64,000 bases of DNA from Promicromonospora sp. Populi (GTDB lineage: Bacteria; Actinomycetota; Actinomycetes; Actinomycetales; Cellulomonadaceae). The stretch lies in the NCBI RefSeq assembly GCF_041081105.1, contig NZ_CP163528.1:3906001-3970000 (forward strand), in the 5' to 3' direction. The notes beneath the pieces are model-generated. The model had not been told where the DNA came from. It saw only the letters and a list, made by a program, of their open reading frames with translations, and did no database searches. Made by a program: the position numbers and the translations under genes. Shown in pieces: positions 33,511 to 41,933 of this stretch (within the stretch, counting starts at the first letter, position 1; every line of letters starts with the position of its first letter).

Positions 33511-36000
33511 ATGTCCGCCAGCCCCAGTGCGGCCCAGCACCCCCGCTCCCGCAGAGTCTCCGTAGTCCTTGCCACGGCAGGGCTCTCCACCACCCTCCTG
33601 CTCGCGCCCGTCCCTGCCACCCCGGCTCCCGCCGCCGACGGCGCGGAGATAGCGGTCACCGCCAGCCCGGTCGTCTTCGTGGAGGACGGCGACACGGCGA
33701 CCGTCACCATCACGCTCCAGGTCGCCGACGACACCGCGCTCACCGAACCCGTCAGCGTCCGCTGGAGCACGGGCTCCGGCACGGCCACCGCCGACGCGGA
33801 CTACGTCGCCGGATCCGGCACAGTCGAGTTCGCGGCGGGCGCGTCGTCGGGCAGCGAACGCACCCTGGCGATCCGGACCCGGGAGTCCCGCGCCGGCGAG
33901 ACCGCGGAGACCGTCCCGGTGATCCTGGAGTCGGGGGACGCCGAGGTCTCGGGCGGCAACGCCGCCGTGGTCGTACAGGCGCACGGCCTGCCCTACCTCA
34001 ACGAGCGCCTGTCCACCAAGAGGCGGGTAGCCGACCTCGTGGGCCGCATGACGCTCGAGGAGAAGGCCGGGCAGATGGCCCAGGCGGAGCGGGCGAACGT
34101 CACCGGCGACCCGGCGGTCATCACCGAGCTGGGCCTCGGGTCGGTCCTGAGTGGCGGCGGCTCCCCGCCCGCCGAGAACACGCCGGAGGGCTGGGCCGAC
34201 ACGATCGACGGCTTCCAGACGCGGGCGCTCGCGACCCGGTTGCAGATCCCGCTGCTCTACGGCGTCGACGCCGTGCACGGGCACGGCAACCTGACGGGCG
34301 CCACGATCCTGCCGCACAACATCGGGCTCGGTGCCACGCGCAACCCGCTGCTGGTGGCGAGGGCGGAGCGCATGGTCGCCACCGAGACCCGCGCGACCGG
34401 CATCCCGTGGACGTTCGCGCCCTGCGTGTGCGTGGCCCGTGACGACCGCTGGGGCCGCACCTACGAGTCCTTCGGCGAGCACCCGGCACTCGCGGGGGTG
34501 CTCGGCGCCGCCGCCATCGTCGGGTTCCAGGGCACGGACCTGGACAGCAGCCGGTCCGTCCTCGCGACGGCCAAGCACTTCGCGGGCGACGGCGACACCG
34601 CCTTCGGCACCGGCGAGGGCGACTACACCCTCGACCAGGGCATCACCCAGCAGAGCCGGTCCCACTTCGCACGGACCGACCTGGCGCCCTACGTGGGGGC
34701 GCTCGCGGTCGGCGTCGGCTCGGTGATGCCGAGCTTCTCCAGCGTGGACTGGACCGACGACGGCCTCGGCAACCCCGTCAAGATGCACGCCCACGACGAG
34801 CTGATCAACGGGTGGCTCAAGGAGGACCACGGGTTCGACGGCTTTGTCATCAGCGACTGGCAGGGCATCCACCAGATCCCGCCGCTCGCGTCCGACTCGC
34901 CCACCACCGGGCAGATCGTCACCAGCGTGAACGCGGGCGTCGACATGTTCATGGAGCCGTCGCAGTTCGAGCGGTTCCACACCCGACTGGTCGCGGCGGT
35001 CGAGGACGGCGCGATCACGCAGGAGCGCATCGACGACGCCGTGTCCCGGATCCTCACCGCGAAGTTCGAGCTGGGGCTGTTCGAGGAGCCCTTCGCGGAC
35101 CGCTCGCACGCCGACGACATCGGCTCGGCCCAGCACCGGGCGATCGCCCGCCAGGCCGTCGCCGAGTCGCAGGTGCTGCTCAAGAACTCGCGCCGCGCAC
35201 TGCCGCTGGACGACGACGCGAGCGTGTACGTCGCGGGCCGCAACGCCGACGACCTGGGCAACCAGGCCGGTGGCTGGACCGGTACCTGGCAGGGCTTCTC
35301 GGGCGAGGTCACGGAGGGCACCACGATCCTTGAGGGCATCGAGGCGGTGGCTGACGACGTGACGTTCAGCGAGGACGCCTCCGCGCCGACGGCCGGTGCC
35401 GACGTCGGCATCGTCGTCGTGGGCGAGACGCCGTACACGGAGGGGTTCGGCGACGTCGGCGGGCCCGAATGGGCCTGGGACCCGGCCGACGGCGGGGTGT
35501 TCCGCGAGGAGAAGTCGATGTCGCTGCAGCCCGGCGACGCCGAGGTTGTGGAGCGGGTCTGCGCCCAGATCAGGACGTGTGTGGTCCTGGTCGTGTCCGG
35601 GCGGCCGCAGGTGCTCACCGAACAGCTCGGGTCGATCGACGCGCTCGTCGCGTCGTGGCTCCCGGGCACCGAGGGCGCCGGCGTGGCTGACGTGCTGTTC
35701 GGCGAGCGAAGGTTCACGGGCAAGCTGCCGGTCTCGTGGCCGCGGTCCGCGGACGACCCGGTGGTGAACGTCGGCGACCGGGACTACGACCCGCTGTTCC
35801 CGTTCGGCTGGGGCCTGTCGACGGGCGGCCGCACGTCGGCGCTCGACAGGGACCGGCTGGCGTTGCAGACCGCGGTGCTGGACCCGGCGACCGGCGTCCC
35901 GCCGGCGGCGTCGAAGGCGATCGCAAACGCGGACGTAGCCCTCTTGGAGGGCCGCAACACCGAGGCGGCCCGCCTCCTGAACGCGGCGGGCGGCCGCTGA
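33511..36000 (+). CDS. secreted GH3 beta-glucosidase/exoglucanase with N-terminal Calx-beta domain
   Basis: 829 aa. A signal peptide (about 1-42, RRVSVVLATAGLSTTLLLAPVPATPAPA) is followed by a Calx-beta-like immunoglobulin domain (about 45-155, VTASPVVFVEDGDTATVTITLQV, GSGTATADADYVAGSGTVEFAAG). The GH3 N-terminal barrel (about 165-500) contains the nucleophile D449 (FVISDWQG) and KHFAGDG. The GH3 C-terminal domain (about 525-790) has PYTEGFGDVGG and RPQVLTE. The family cleaves terminal beta-glucose from glucans or cellodextrins. A final segment with no known domain ends in LLNAAGGR. AGAGGA precedes the ATG. Confidence 0.9.
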   Translation: MSASPSAAQHPRSRRVSVVLATAGLSTTLLLAPVPATPAPAADGAEIAVTASPVVFVEDGDTATVTITLQVADDTALTEPVSVRWSTGSGTATADADYVAGSGTVEFAAGASSGSERTLAIRTRESRAGETAETVPVILESGDAEVSGGNAAVVVQAHGLPYLNERLSTKRRVADLVGRMTLEEKAGQMAQAERANVTGDPAVITELGLGSVLSGGGSPPAENTPEGWADTIDGFQTRALATRLQIPLLYGVDAVHGHGNLTGATILPHNIGLGATRNPLLVARAERMVATETRATGIPWTFAPCVCVARDDRWGRTYESFGEHPALAGVLGAAAIVGFQGTDLDSSRSVLATAKHFAGDGDTAFGTGEGDYTLDQGITQQSRSHFARTDLAPYVGALAVGVGSVMPSFSSVDWTDDGLGNPVKMHAHDELINGWLKEDHGFDGFVISDWQGIHQIPPLASDSPTTGQIVTSVNAGVDMFMEPSQFERFHTRLVAAVEDGAITQERIDDAVSRILTAKFELGLFEEPFADRSHADDIGSAQHRAIARQAVAESQVLLKNSRRALPLDDDASVYVAGRNADDLGNQAGGWTGTWQGFSGEVTEGTTILEGIEAVADDVTFSEDASAPTAGADVGIVVVGETPYTEGFGDVGGPEWAWDPADGGVFREEKSMSLQPGDAEVVERVCAQIRTCVVLVVSGRPQVLTEQLGSIDALVASWLPGTEGAGVADVLFGERRFTGKLPVSWPRSADDPVVNVGDRDYDPLFPFGWGLSTGGRTSALDRDRLALQTAVLDPATGVPPAASKAIANADVALLEGRNTEAARLLNAAGGR

Positions 36001-36022
36001 GCCCGCCTCCGGGTGACTCTCC

Positions 36023-36086
36023 CCTTTGAGTCCTAAGTTTCTTCGCTTTGAGCCGGCTCAAAGCGAAGAAACTTAGGACTCAAAGG
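36023..36086. terminator. 64-bp perfect palindrome between convergent genes
   Basis: The two 32-nt halves are exact complements with no loop (the left begins CCTTTGAGTCCTAAGTTTC, the centre is AGCCGGCT). It lies between the GH3 stop (36000) and the metZ stop (36113). It has the same size and geometry as the palindrome at 21764 but an unrelated sequence. Confidence 0.85.
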
Positions 36087-36112
36087 AGACGAGCCAGGGT
36101 CGGCCATTGGAG

Positions 36113-37381
36113 CTAACCCGGCAGTACCGCTAGGGCCTGTTCTACGTCCTCGATCAGGTCCAGGGGGTCTTCCAGTCCGACCGAGAGGCGGACCGTCGTC
36201 TCTGCGATGCCTACCGCGGCTCGGCCCTCGGCGCCGAGCTTGCGGTGGGTGGTCGTCGCGGGGTGCGTGACCAGGGACTTCGCGTCGCCGAGGTTGTTCG
36301 AGATGTCGATAACCTGCAGGGCGTCGAGGAATCCGAACGTGTGCTTCTTCGCGGCCTCGGCGTCCGACCCTTCGGGGACCGCGAGGTCGAACGTCACGAC
36401 CGTGCCGCCACCGCTCATCTGGGACCGCGCCAGGTCGGCCTGCGGGTGCGAGTCGAGGAACGGGTACCGCACCGCGCCCACCCCGGGGTGCGCCTCCAGG
36501 GCGTTCGCGACGGCGAGCGCGCCAGCACCCTGCGCCGCGACGCGGACCGGGAGCGTCTCCAGCCCCTTGAGCAGGGTCCACGCGTTGAACGGCGACAGCG
36601 ACGGCCCGGTGTTGCGGATGAACGTCTGTACGGGCCCGGTCACGTACTCGGTGGGGCCGAGGATGGCCCCGCCCAGCACCCGCCCCTGCCCGTCGATGTG
36701 CTTGGTCGCGGAGTAGACAACTACGTCCGCCCCCAGCTCCAGCGGCTTCTGCAGCAGCGGGGTGGCGAACACGTTGTCGAGCACCACGGTCGCTCCGGCG
36801 GCGTGCGCCAGGTCGACGACGGCGCGCACGTCCACGATGTCCTGCATGGGGTTCGACGGCGTCTCGAAGAACACCACGTCCGCCGGGGTCGCCAGGGCCT
36901 CTTCCCACTGGGACAGCACGTGCCCGTCCACGTAGTCGGTCTGCACGCCCCACTTCTTGAAGATCTCCTCGAAGATCACCACGGTGGAGCCGAACAGTGC
37001 CCGGGCCGCCACGATCCGCGACCCCGACTGCACGAGCGCGGCCAGGGACGTGAATACCGCGGACATGCCCGAGGCGGTCGCGTAGCAGGCCTCCGCGCCC
37101 TCCAGCAGGCGCAGGCGCTCCTCGAACGTGTGCACCGTCGGGTTGCCGTAGCGGGAGTAGACGAACCGGTCCAGGTCGCCCGCGAACGCCGCCTCGGCGT
37201 CGGCCGCCGCGTCGTAGACGTAGCCCTGGGTGAGGAACAGTGCCTCGCTCGTCTCCTGGAACTCGGTGCGCTGGTGGCCGCCGCGCACGGCGAGGGTCGC
37301 CGGGCGGACGCCGCGGGGGAGCGGCTTGCGGCCGGACCCGCCCGGGCTCGCGCCGGGGGGAAACGCGCCGGTGACGGTCAC
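36113..37381 (-). CDS. metZ: O-succinylhomoserine sulfhydrylase
   Basis: PLP enzyme of the Cys/Met metabolism family; it makes homocysteine directly from an activated homoserine and sulfide. 422 aa. The PLP lysine is K227 (VVYSATKHIDGQGR), with SRYGNPTVHTFEERL, ASGMSAVF, ETPSNPMQDIVDV and LVTHPATTTHRKL. The motif combination fits MetZ better than MetB or MetY, though that is a family-level judgement. The GTG at 37381 overlaps the stop of the rhodanese gene by 4 bp, so the two are co-translated, a pairing that suggests sulfur delivery. Confidence 0.9.
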   Translation of the reverse strand: MTVTGAFPPGASPGGSGRKPLPRGVRPATLAVRGGHQRTEFQETSEALFLTQGYVYDAAADAEAAFAGDLDRFVYSRYGNPTVHTFEERLRLLEGAEACYATASGMSAVFTSLAALVQSGSRIVAARALFGSTVVIFEEIFKKWGVQTDYVDGHVLSQWEEALATPADVVFFETPSNPMQDIVDVRAVVDLAHAAGATVVLDNVFATPLLQKPLELGADVVVYSATKHIDGQGRVLGGAILGPTEYVTGPVQTFIRNTGPSLSPFNAWTLLKGLETLPVRVAAQGAGALAVANALEAHPGVGAVRYPFLDSHPQADLARSQMSGGGTVVTFDLAVPEGSDAEAAKKHTFGFLDALQVIDISNNLGDAKSLVTHPATTTHRKLGAEGRAAVGIAETTVRLSVGLEDPLDLIEDVEQALAVLPG

Positions 37382-37827
37382 GCGGCGCCGTCCGTCCAGG
37401 GCAGGCCGGCAACCTTCCAGCCCTGCTGGTCGCGGACGCCGTCGGCCCCGGGGGCGCCCTCAAAGCCCTCCAGCACGTTGTACGACGGCGCGATGCCCGC
37501 TGACGTGGCGAGCCGCGCCGCACCGATCGAACGCTGACCGGAGCGGCAGAGGAACACGATGGGGCCGTCGCCGATCCCGGCCGCCTTGAGCTCCTCGAGG
37601 AACCCGGGGTTGGGGCGGCCGCCGGCCTGTACCCACTCGGCGAACAGGGGCTGCTTCTCCAGCGACGTCGTGTCGGGGATGCCGATCGTGCGCCACTCGC
37701 CCTGCGTGCGGACGTCCACGAGGGTGGCGCCCGGGTCGGCGGCGAGCAGGTCCCAGGCCTGCTGGGGCGTGATGTCGCCGGCGTAGCCCTCGGCAGGGTG
37801 GGCTTCGGGGTGCGCGGGATCGCTCAT
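37378..37827 (-). CDS. rhodanese-like sulfurtransferase coupled to metZ
   Basis: 149 aa. The start is the ATG at 37827, with GGAGGAG about 6 nt upstream. The active loop CRSGQRS contains C94 and R95, a canonical GlpE-like rhodanese loop, within GPIVFLCRSGQRSIGAARLA. TLVDVRTQGEW is the N-terminal marker. It overlaps metZ (GTGA) and probably provides or channels sulfide or persulfide to it. A 32-codon frame ending in an ATGA overlap lies just upstream. Confidence 0.9.
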   Translation of the reverse strand: MSDPAHPEAHPAEGYAGDITPQQAWDLLAADPGATLVDVRTQGEWRTIGIPDTTSLEKQPLFAEWVQAGGRPNPGFLEELKAAGIGDGPIVFLCRSGQRSIGAARLATSAGIAPSYNVLEGFEGAPGADGVRDQQGWKVAGLPWTDGAA

Positions 37828-37922
37828 GTAACTCTCCTCCATCGGTCGTGGCGGTAGCACCCGTGTCCGTTCTCGCTGTAGCGGGAACGCTGGGTTGCTG
37901 CGGCGTCGTCGTGCCACGTCAC
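37824..37922 (-). CDS. possible translationally coupled upstream ORF
   Basis: GTG at 37922 opens a 32-codon frame (MTWHDDAAATQRSRYSENGH, then GCYRHDRWRRVT) that ends in a TGA overlapping the rhodanese ATG. The RNA over codons 11-19 can form CGTTC-CGCT/AGCG-GAACG. It contains a single Cys codon. A coupled leader for sulfur control is possible. Equally, it may be a chance frame, since the rhodanese has its own good ribosome site. Confidence 0.3.
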   Translation of the reverse strand: MTWHDDAAATQRSRYSENGHGCYRHDRWRRVT

Positions 37923-38026
37923 TCGGCCGCTCGGGATGGTCGTTGCCAACCCTACGACAGGTGTCCGGTGGGTGGAACAGTGTCTCGACAGGCGATCCCT
38001 ATTGGAGTCATAGGATTTGCAGCACT

Positions 38027-38563
38027 GTGACGACGACGACCGATCTGCTCGACGCACTGAAGCGCTGGCCGGAGCGTGTGCCCGGTCTACCGGCGTGGGT
38101 CTGGGACGCGCCCTACGACGGTGCCCGTCATCCACAGGCTGTGGATCCGCGGGCCGCGGCGGCGGATCCGGGCCCGAGCGGAGGCCCGGAGCTGGGCGCC
38201 AACTGCCAGCTCTACGCATACTCCGTGCTGGGCCTGGCAGGGCGGCAGGTTCCGCCGCACCGGTCGAGCGAGCTCTGGGGCGACACCTCCCTGGCCCATC
38301 CGCGGCTCGGCGATCTGGAGCCGTGGGACCTCGTCCTGTTCAACCGCAGCCTCAACCACGGCGCGGCCGCATACGGCGCACACGTCGCCGTCTACCTGGG
38401 CGACGACCGGCTGCTGCACCTCTGCGCCGAGCTCGGCCGGCCGGCGGTGTGGACCCGGGCGGACTTCGCGGCCCGCGAGCGGTACGCGTCAGTGATCGGT
38501 GCAGTCCGGATCGCGGGCCTCGCGGCCGCGCAGCGGCGACCAGATGGTGGGACCAGCATCTGA
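38027..38563 (+). CDS. NlpC/P60-like cysteine peptidase-fold protein
   Basis: 178 aa from a GTG at 38027; TAGGAT at 38011-38016 suggests a very short leader. The motif order fits NlpC/P60 or CHAP: C60 in GANCQLYAYSVLGL, then H119 in YGAHVAVYLGDDRLLHLC, preceded by LEPWDLVLFN. There is no signal peptide or membrane segment, so it is either intracellular or a non-hydrolytic relative. Longer upstream frames overlap the divergent rhodanese leader. The function is inferred only at fold level. Confidence 0.68.
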   Translation: MTTTTDLLDALKRWPERVPGLPAWVWDAPYDGARHPQAVDPRAAAADPGPSGGPELGANCQLYAYSVLGLAGRQVPPHRSSELWGDTSLAHPRLGDLEPWDLVLFNRSLNHGAAAYGAHVAVYLGDDRLLHLCAELGRPAVWTRADFAARERYASVIGAVRIAGLAAAQRRPDGGTSI

Positions 38564-38608
38564 GACGTCCGTTGACAGAGCTTTTACCCGCAGCAGAGGA
38601 TAACGGCA

Positions 38609-38722
38609 GGTCATGAGTGTCAGCGCGAAGCCCCGGCTCGCTGGCCGGCAACCCTCCCTCCGCGGTGGGGTGCCCCGGGTGACGACCTGGCCGCGCGCAG
38701 CCCGCGCGCGGCAAGCGCGGGG
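38609..38722 (+). promoter_or_regulatory. SAM-IV riboswitch
   Basis: The run GGTCATGAGTG, AGCCCCGGCT, GCTGGCCGGCAACCCTCC, CGCGGTGGGGTGCCCCGGGT, GACGACC, then a GC hairpin and GCGGCAAGCGCGGG reproduces the SAM-IV aptamer known from actinobacteria, including the 3' pseudoknot arm. The expression platform is visible. GGGGG (38719-38723) can pair with CCCCC (38729-38733), or CCTCC (38726-38730) can pair with the Shine-Dalgarno GGAGG (38742-38746). The first arrangement frees the ribosome site and the second hides it. AdoMet is expected to lower translation of the gene at 38752. Confidence 0.9.
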
Positions 38723-38751
38723 GAACCTCCCCCAGGACTGTGGAGGACTAC

Positions 38752-40171
38752 ATGTCTGCACCCACCCTTGCCCGTGATCTCACGGTGGACGACGCCGCTC
38801 CGCTGCGCTCCGTGGTCGGCGGCGGCACGCTCGTCCCGCTCGTGGACGGCACACGCGTCACGTATGCCAATCTCGACGTCGCGGCTTCGGCCCCGGCGCT
38901 GCAGGCCGTCGCGGACCGGGTCACCCAGGTGCTCCCCCTGTACGCCAGCGTGCACCGCGGCGCGGGATACCTCTCCCAGGTGAGCACGGCGCTCTACGAG
39001 ACCGCCCGCCGCACCATCGGCGCGTTTGTCGGCGCCCGCGAGGACGACCTGACGATCGTCACCCGCAACACCACCGACTCCCTGAACCTGCTCGCCGGAT
39101 GTGTCCCCGCGCAGCCCGACGGCGAGCCCGGCCGCGTGCTCGTCCTCGACGTCGAGCACCACGCCAACCTGCTGCCCTGGCAGCGCACCACCGAGGCCAC
39201 GGTGCTGACCGGCGGCGCCACCGTCGCCGAGACGATCGCCCAGATCCGCGAGGAGCTGGCCGACGCCGCCGCACACCGACCGTTCGCGCTCCTCGCCCTC
39301 ACTGGCGCCTCCAACGTGACCGGGGAGTCGCTACCCATCGACAAGATCGTCGCCGTGGCCCACGAGTTCGGTGTGCGAGTTGTGCTCGACGGCGCCCAGC
39401 TCGTGCCGCACCGACGCATCTCGCTGGAGTCGACCGGCGTCGACTACCTCGCCTTCTCCGGGCACAAGACGTACGCCCCCTTCGGCGCGGGCGTCCTGGT
39501 GGGCCGCCGCGACTGGCTCGACACCGGCACGCCCTACCTCGCCGGCGGCGGCGCCGTGCGGCGCGTGCGGGTCTCCGGCACCGACTGGCACGAGGGCCCC
39601 GCCCGGCACGAGGCCGGCTCGCCCAACGTGATCGGTGCGGTGGCGCTCGCGGCCGCGTGCGAAGAGCTGGCGGCACTCGACCCGGCCGATGTCGCGGCCC
39701 ACGAGAACGCGCTGCGCCGTCGGCTCGTCTCCGGGCTGGAGGCGATCGACCGGGTCGAGGTCGTGCGGGTGTGGGCGGACGCCGTCGACCCCGTGGGCGT
39801 CGTGACCTTCACCGTCGCCGGCTGATGACCCGGGCCTGGTGGCCGCGTACCTCTCCGCGGAGCACGGCATCGGCGTGCGGGACGGCCGCTTTTGCGCGCA
39901 CCCGCTGCTGGGCCGCCTCGGGTTCGACGCCGGAGCGGTGCGCGCCTCGGTCGGCGTCGGCACCGCGGGGGAAGAGGTGGAGCGCCTGGTCGCCGCCGTC
40001 GGGCGCCTGGTGACGGACGGACCGCAGGCCGGGTACGACGTCGTCGACGGCCTGTGGGTAGTGACCGACGACCCGCGCCCCGTGCCCGAGGGCTCCGGCC
40101 TGGAGGGTCTGCTGGCGACTGCCGCCCTGGGCTTCGACGAGGACTTCGGCTGCCTTCCGGACGAGGCGTAG
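38752..40171 (+). pseudogene. class V aminotransferase (cysteine desulfurase-like), frameshifted
   Basis: The start is the ATG at 38752, 5 nt after GGAGG, under the SAM-IV riboswitch. The first frame gives 357 residues with the PLP lysine K239 (FSGHKTYAPFGAG), VEHHANLLPW, ALTGASNVTGE and VLDGAQLVPH. It then stops at TGA TGA (39823-39828) in the middle of VVTFTVAG. The +1 frame from 39824 continues the protein (DDPGLVAAYLSAEHGIGVRDGRFCAHPLLGRLG, stop at 40171), giving a full length of about 472 aa. One extra base, or two missing ones, at the junction breaks the gene. The C-terminal part carries the small domain, so the truncated protein is unlikely to be active. Sequencing error and recoding are the alternatives. 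Confidence 0.85.
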
Positions 40172-40180
40172 CACATACCA

Positions 40181-40213
40181 GACGTGCAGGTCACCGTCGG
40201 TGGCCCGCACGTC
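40181..40213. terminator. hairpin between convergent genes
   Basis: The arms 40181-40195 and 40199-40213 (GACGTGCAGGTCACC and a near-complement, with one mismatch and one G-U) enclose a GTC loop. It separates the aminotransferase from the leftward amidase gene. Confidence 0.6.
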
Positions 40214-40220
40214 CGGCACG

Positions 40221-41723
40221 TCACAGGGGGAACGCGTGCGGCCGCGGCAGGGCCGCCTCCAGCTGAGCCGCCAGCGCCAGCAGGGTGGGCTCGCCGCCCG
40301 GCCGGCCGATGATCTGCACCCCCATCGGCAGCCCGGCGGGCGCCTCGGCAGTGGGCGCGGTCCAGTGCGTCGGCACCGTGATGGCGGGCAGCCCGGCGAC
40401 GTTGAGCCACGACGTGAACGGCGTGTACTGGCACTGCTGCTCGAAGTTCCGCTCCGGATCCTCGGCGTCGTACCACCCGATGGGCCGGGGGGTGAGCGCG
40501 AGCGCGGGCGTGACGACGGCGTCGTACGGGCTGAGCTGTGCGATCAGCGACCGCTCGTAGGCCGTGAGGATGCGTACCGCCTCGCCGAGCTGTCGGGCCG
40601 GGACCTCTCGACCCGACCGGATCAGCCACTGCGTGAGTGGTTCCAGCTTCCCGAGGATCTCGGGGTCGTCGATCGGCACCGCCGACGCGCCGCCCATCCA
40701 CAGGGTCCGGAAGGCCGGTGCGTACTCGGGAGCCTCGTCCAGGACCAGCTCGGTGACCTCGTGCCCGAGGCCCGACAGGGCGCGCACACCCGCGTCCAGC
40801 CCGGCCCTGGCCTCTGGCGACACCACGATGTCGTAGAACCCGTCCCACGCCGACGAGGTGGTCACGCCGATGCGGGCCACACCGCCCCCGGCCGCGCCAC
40901 CCGCGGGCAGCGCGGCGCGCTGCGCCGCCGCCAGGTACGTCCCCGCCGCATACGACGGCGCCCGCAGCGTGTACGGGTGCGCGACGCCGCCCTCGGCGTC
41001 GCGCGGGAGCATCGCCTCCAGCAGGAGGGCGGTATCGGCCACGGTGCGCGCGATCGGACCGTTCACGACCAGTCCACCCAGCGAGTCGACGCCGCTGCCC
41101 GCGGGCAGCAGCCCGCGCGTCGGCTTCAGTCCGACGACGCCGCAGGCGGCCGCCGGAATGCGGATCGAGCCGCCGCCGTCGGACCCGGGCGCGAACGGCA
41201 GCAGCCCCGCCGCCACCGCCGCGGCCGCCCCGCCGCTCGACCCGCCCGCGCCGCGGGTCAGGTCCCACGGCGTACGCGCCGGCGGGAGGCCGACGGGTTC
41301 GGTGTAGGCGGGGAAACCCAGCTCTGGCGCGGCCGTCTTGCCGAGGCTCACAACGCCGGCGGCGTCGAGCACCTTGACCATCTCGTCGCTCTCCTGCGCC
41401 GGCGGCAGCCCCGCGAACGCACGCGACCCGAAGCCCGTCGGTACCCCGGCGCGGTTCCACAGGTCCTTGTCCCCGGTGGGCAGGCCCCACAGGCTGCCTG
41501 ACGGCGGCGGCCCGCTGCGGTGCGGACCGTCGACACCGGCTTTCTGGAGTGCCGCGGCGCGCTCGCGCGCGAGGTCCGGGGTGACGGTGGCGAAGGCGCC
41601 GACGTCGGGACCCAGCCGCTCCACCCGGTCGAGGAAATACTCGGTGACCTCGCTGGGCGTGAGCTCGCCGGCAGCGAGGAGATCGCGGAGCTCGACGGCG
41701 GTCCGTTCATGCAGGGCATCCAT
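40221..41723 (-). CDS. amidase-signature family hydrolase
   Basis: 500 aa. The Ser-cisSer-Lys machinery is present: K86 (GDKD), the GGSSGG serines 162-163, and S186 in DGGGSIRIPAAACG. The C-terminal half has the usual QYTPFTSWLNVAGLPAITVP and GLPMGVQIIGRPGGE. Such enzymes hydrolyse amides or carbamates; GatA is unlikely because no gatB or gatC is adjacent. The substrate is unknown. The ATG at 41723 lies 6 nt behind minus-strand TAGCCT (41735-41730), so it is leaderless. Confidence 0.88.
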   Translation of the reverse strand: MDALHERTAVELRDLLAAGELTPSEVTEYFLDRVERLGPDVGAFATVTPDLARERAAALQKAGVDGPHRSGPPPSGSLWGLPTGDKDLWNRAGVPTGFGSRAFAGLPPAQESDEMVKVLDAAGVVSLGKTAAPELGFPAYTEPVGLPPARTPWDLTRGAGGSSGGAAAAVAAGLLPFAPGSDGGGSIRIPAAACGVVGLKPTRGLLPAGSGVDSLGGLVVNGPIARTVADTALLLEAMLPRDAEGGVAHPYTLRAPSYAAGTYLAAAQRAALPAGGAAGGGVARIGVTTSSAWDGFYDIVVSPEARAGLDAGVRALSGLGHEVTELVLDEAPEYAPAFRTLWMGGASAVPIDDPEILGKLEPLTQWLIRSGREVPARQLGEAVRILTAYERSLIAQLSPYDAVVTPALALTPRPIGWYDAEDPERNFEQQCQYTPFTSWLNVAGLPAITVPTHWTAPTAEAPAGLPMGVQIIGRPGGEPTLLALAAQLEAALPRPHAFPL

Positions 41724-41864
41724 CCGGCCAGGCTAAACGCTCTTCGGTACGTGGGCGGGGTGGCCTGACCTGCGTCGATGTTCTCGATCTACCTAACAAC
41801 GCGCCCCGGAGATAAACCCACGACGCGCAGAATGCGCTTGTGCGGCATATGTTCATGGAGTGCT

Positions 41865-41906
41865 GGCACCTTTACGCCGCGTCAACGGTGGCGTGGCGGA
41901 GGTGCC
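41865..41906 (+). promoter_or_regulatory. stem-loop in the leader of the channel-like gene
   Basis: GGCACCT (41865-41871) pairs with AGGTGCC (41900-41906), and inside it ACGCC (41874-41878) pairs with GGCGT (41890-41894). It ends 15 nt before the ribosome site GGGGGAGA and could influence translation. No known riboswitch class is recognised. Confidence 0.35.
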
Positions 41907-41933
41907 GCAAAAATCTCGAAGGGGGAGAGAACC

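Noticed and set aside
32260..35136. 958-codon minus-strand frame spanning GNAT, MBL and GH3 genes
   Set aside because: It crosses three well-supported genes on both strands and shows no domain.
39823..40171. prfB-like programmed +1 frameshift in the aminotransferase gene
   Set aside because: The codon before the stop is GGC, not a slippery CTT, and no internal Shine-Dalgarno sits just upstream. Kept only as an alternative to mutation or sequence error.
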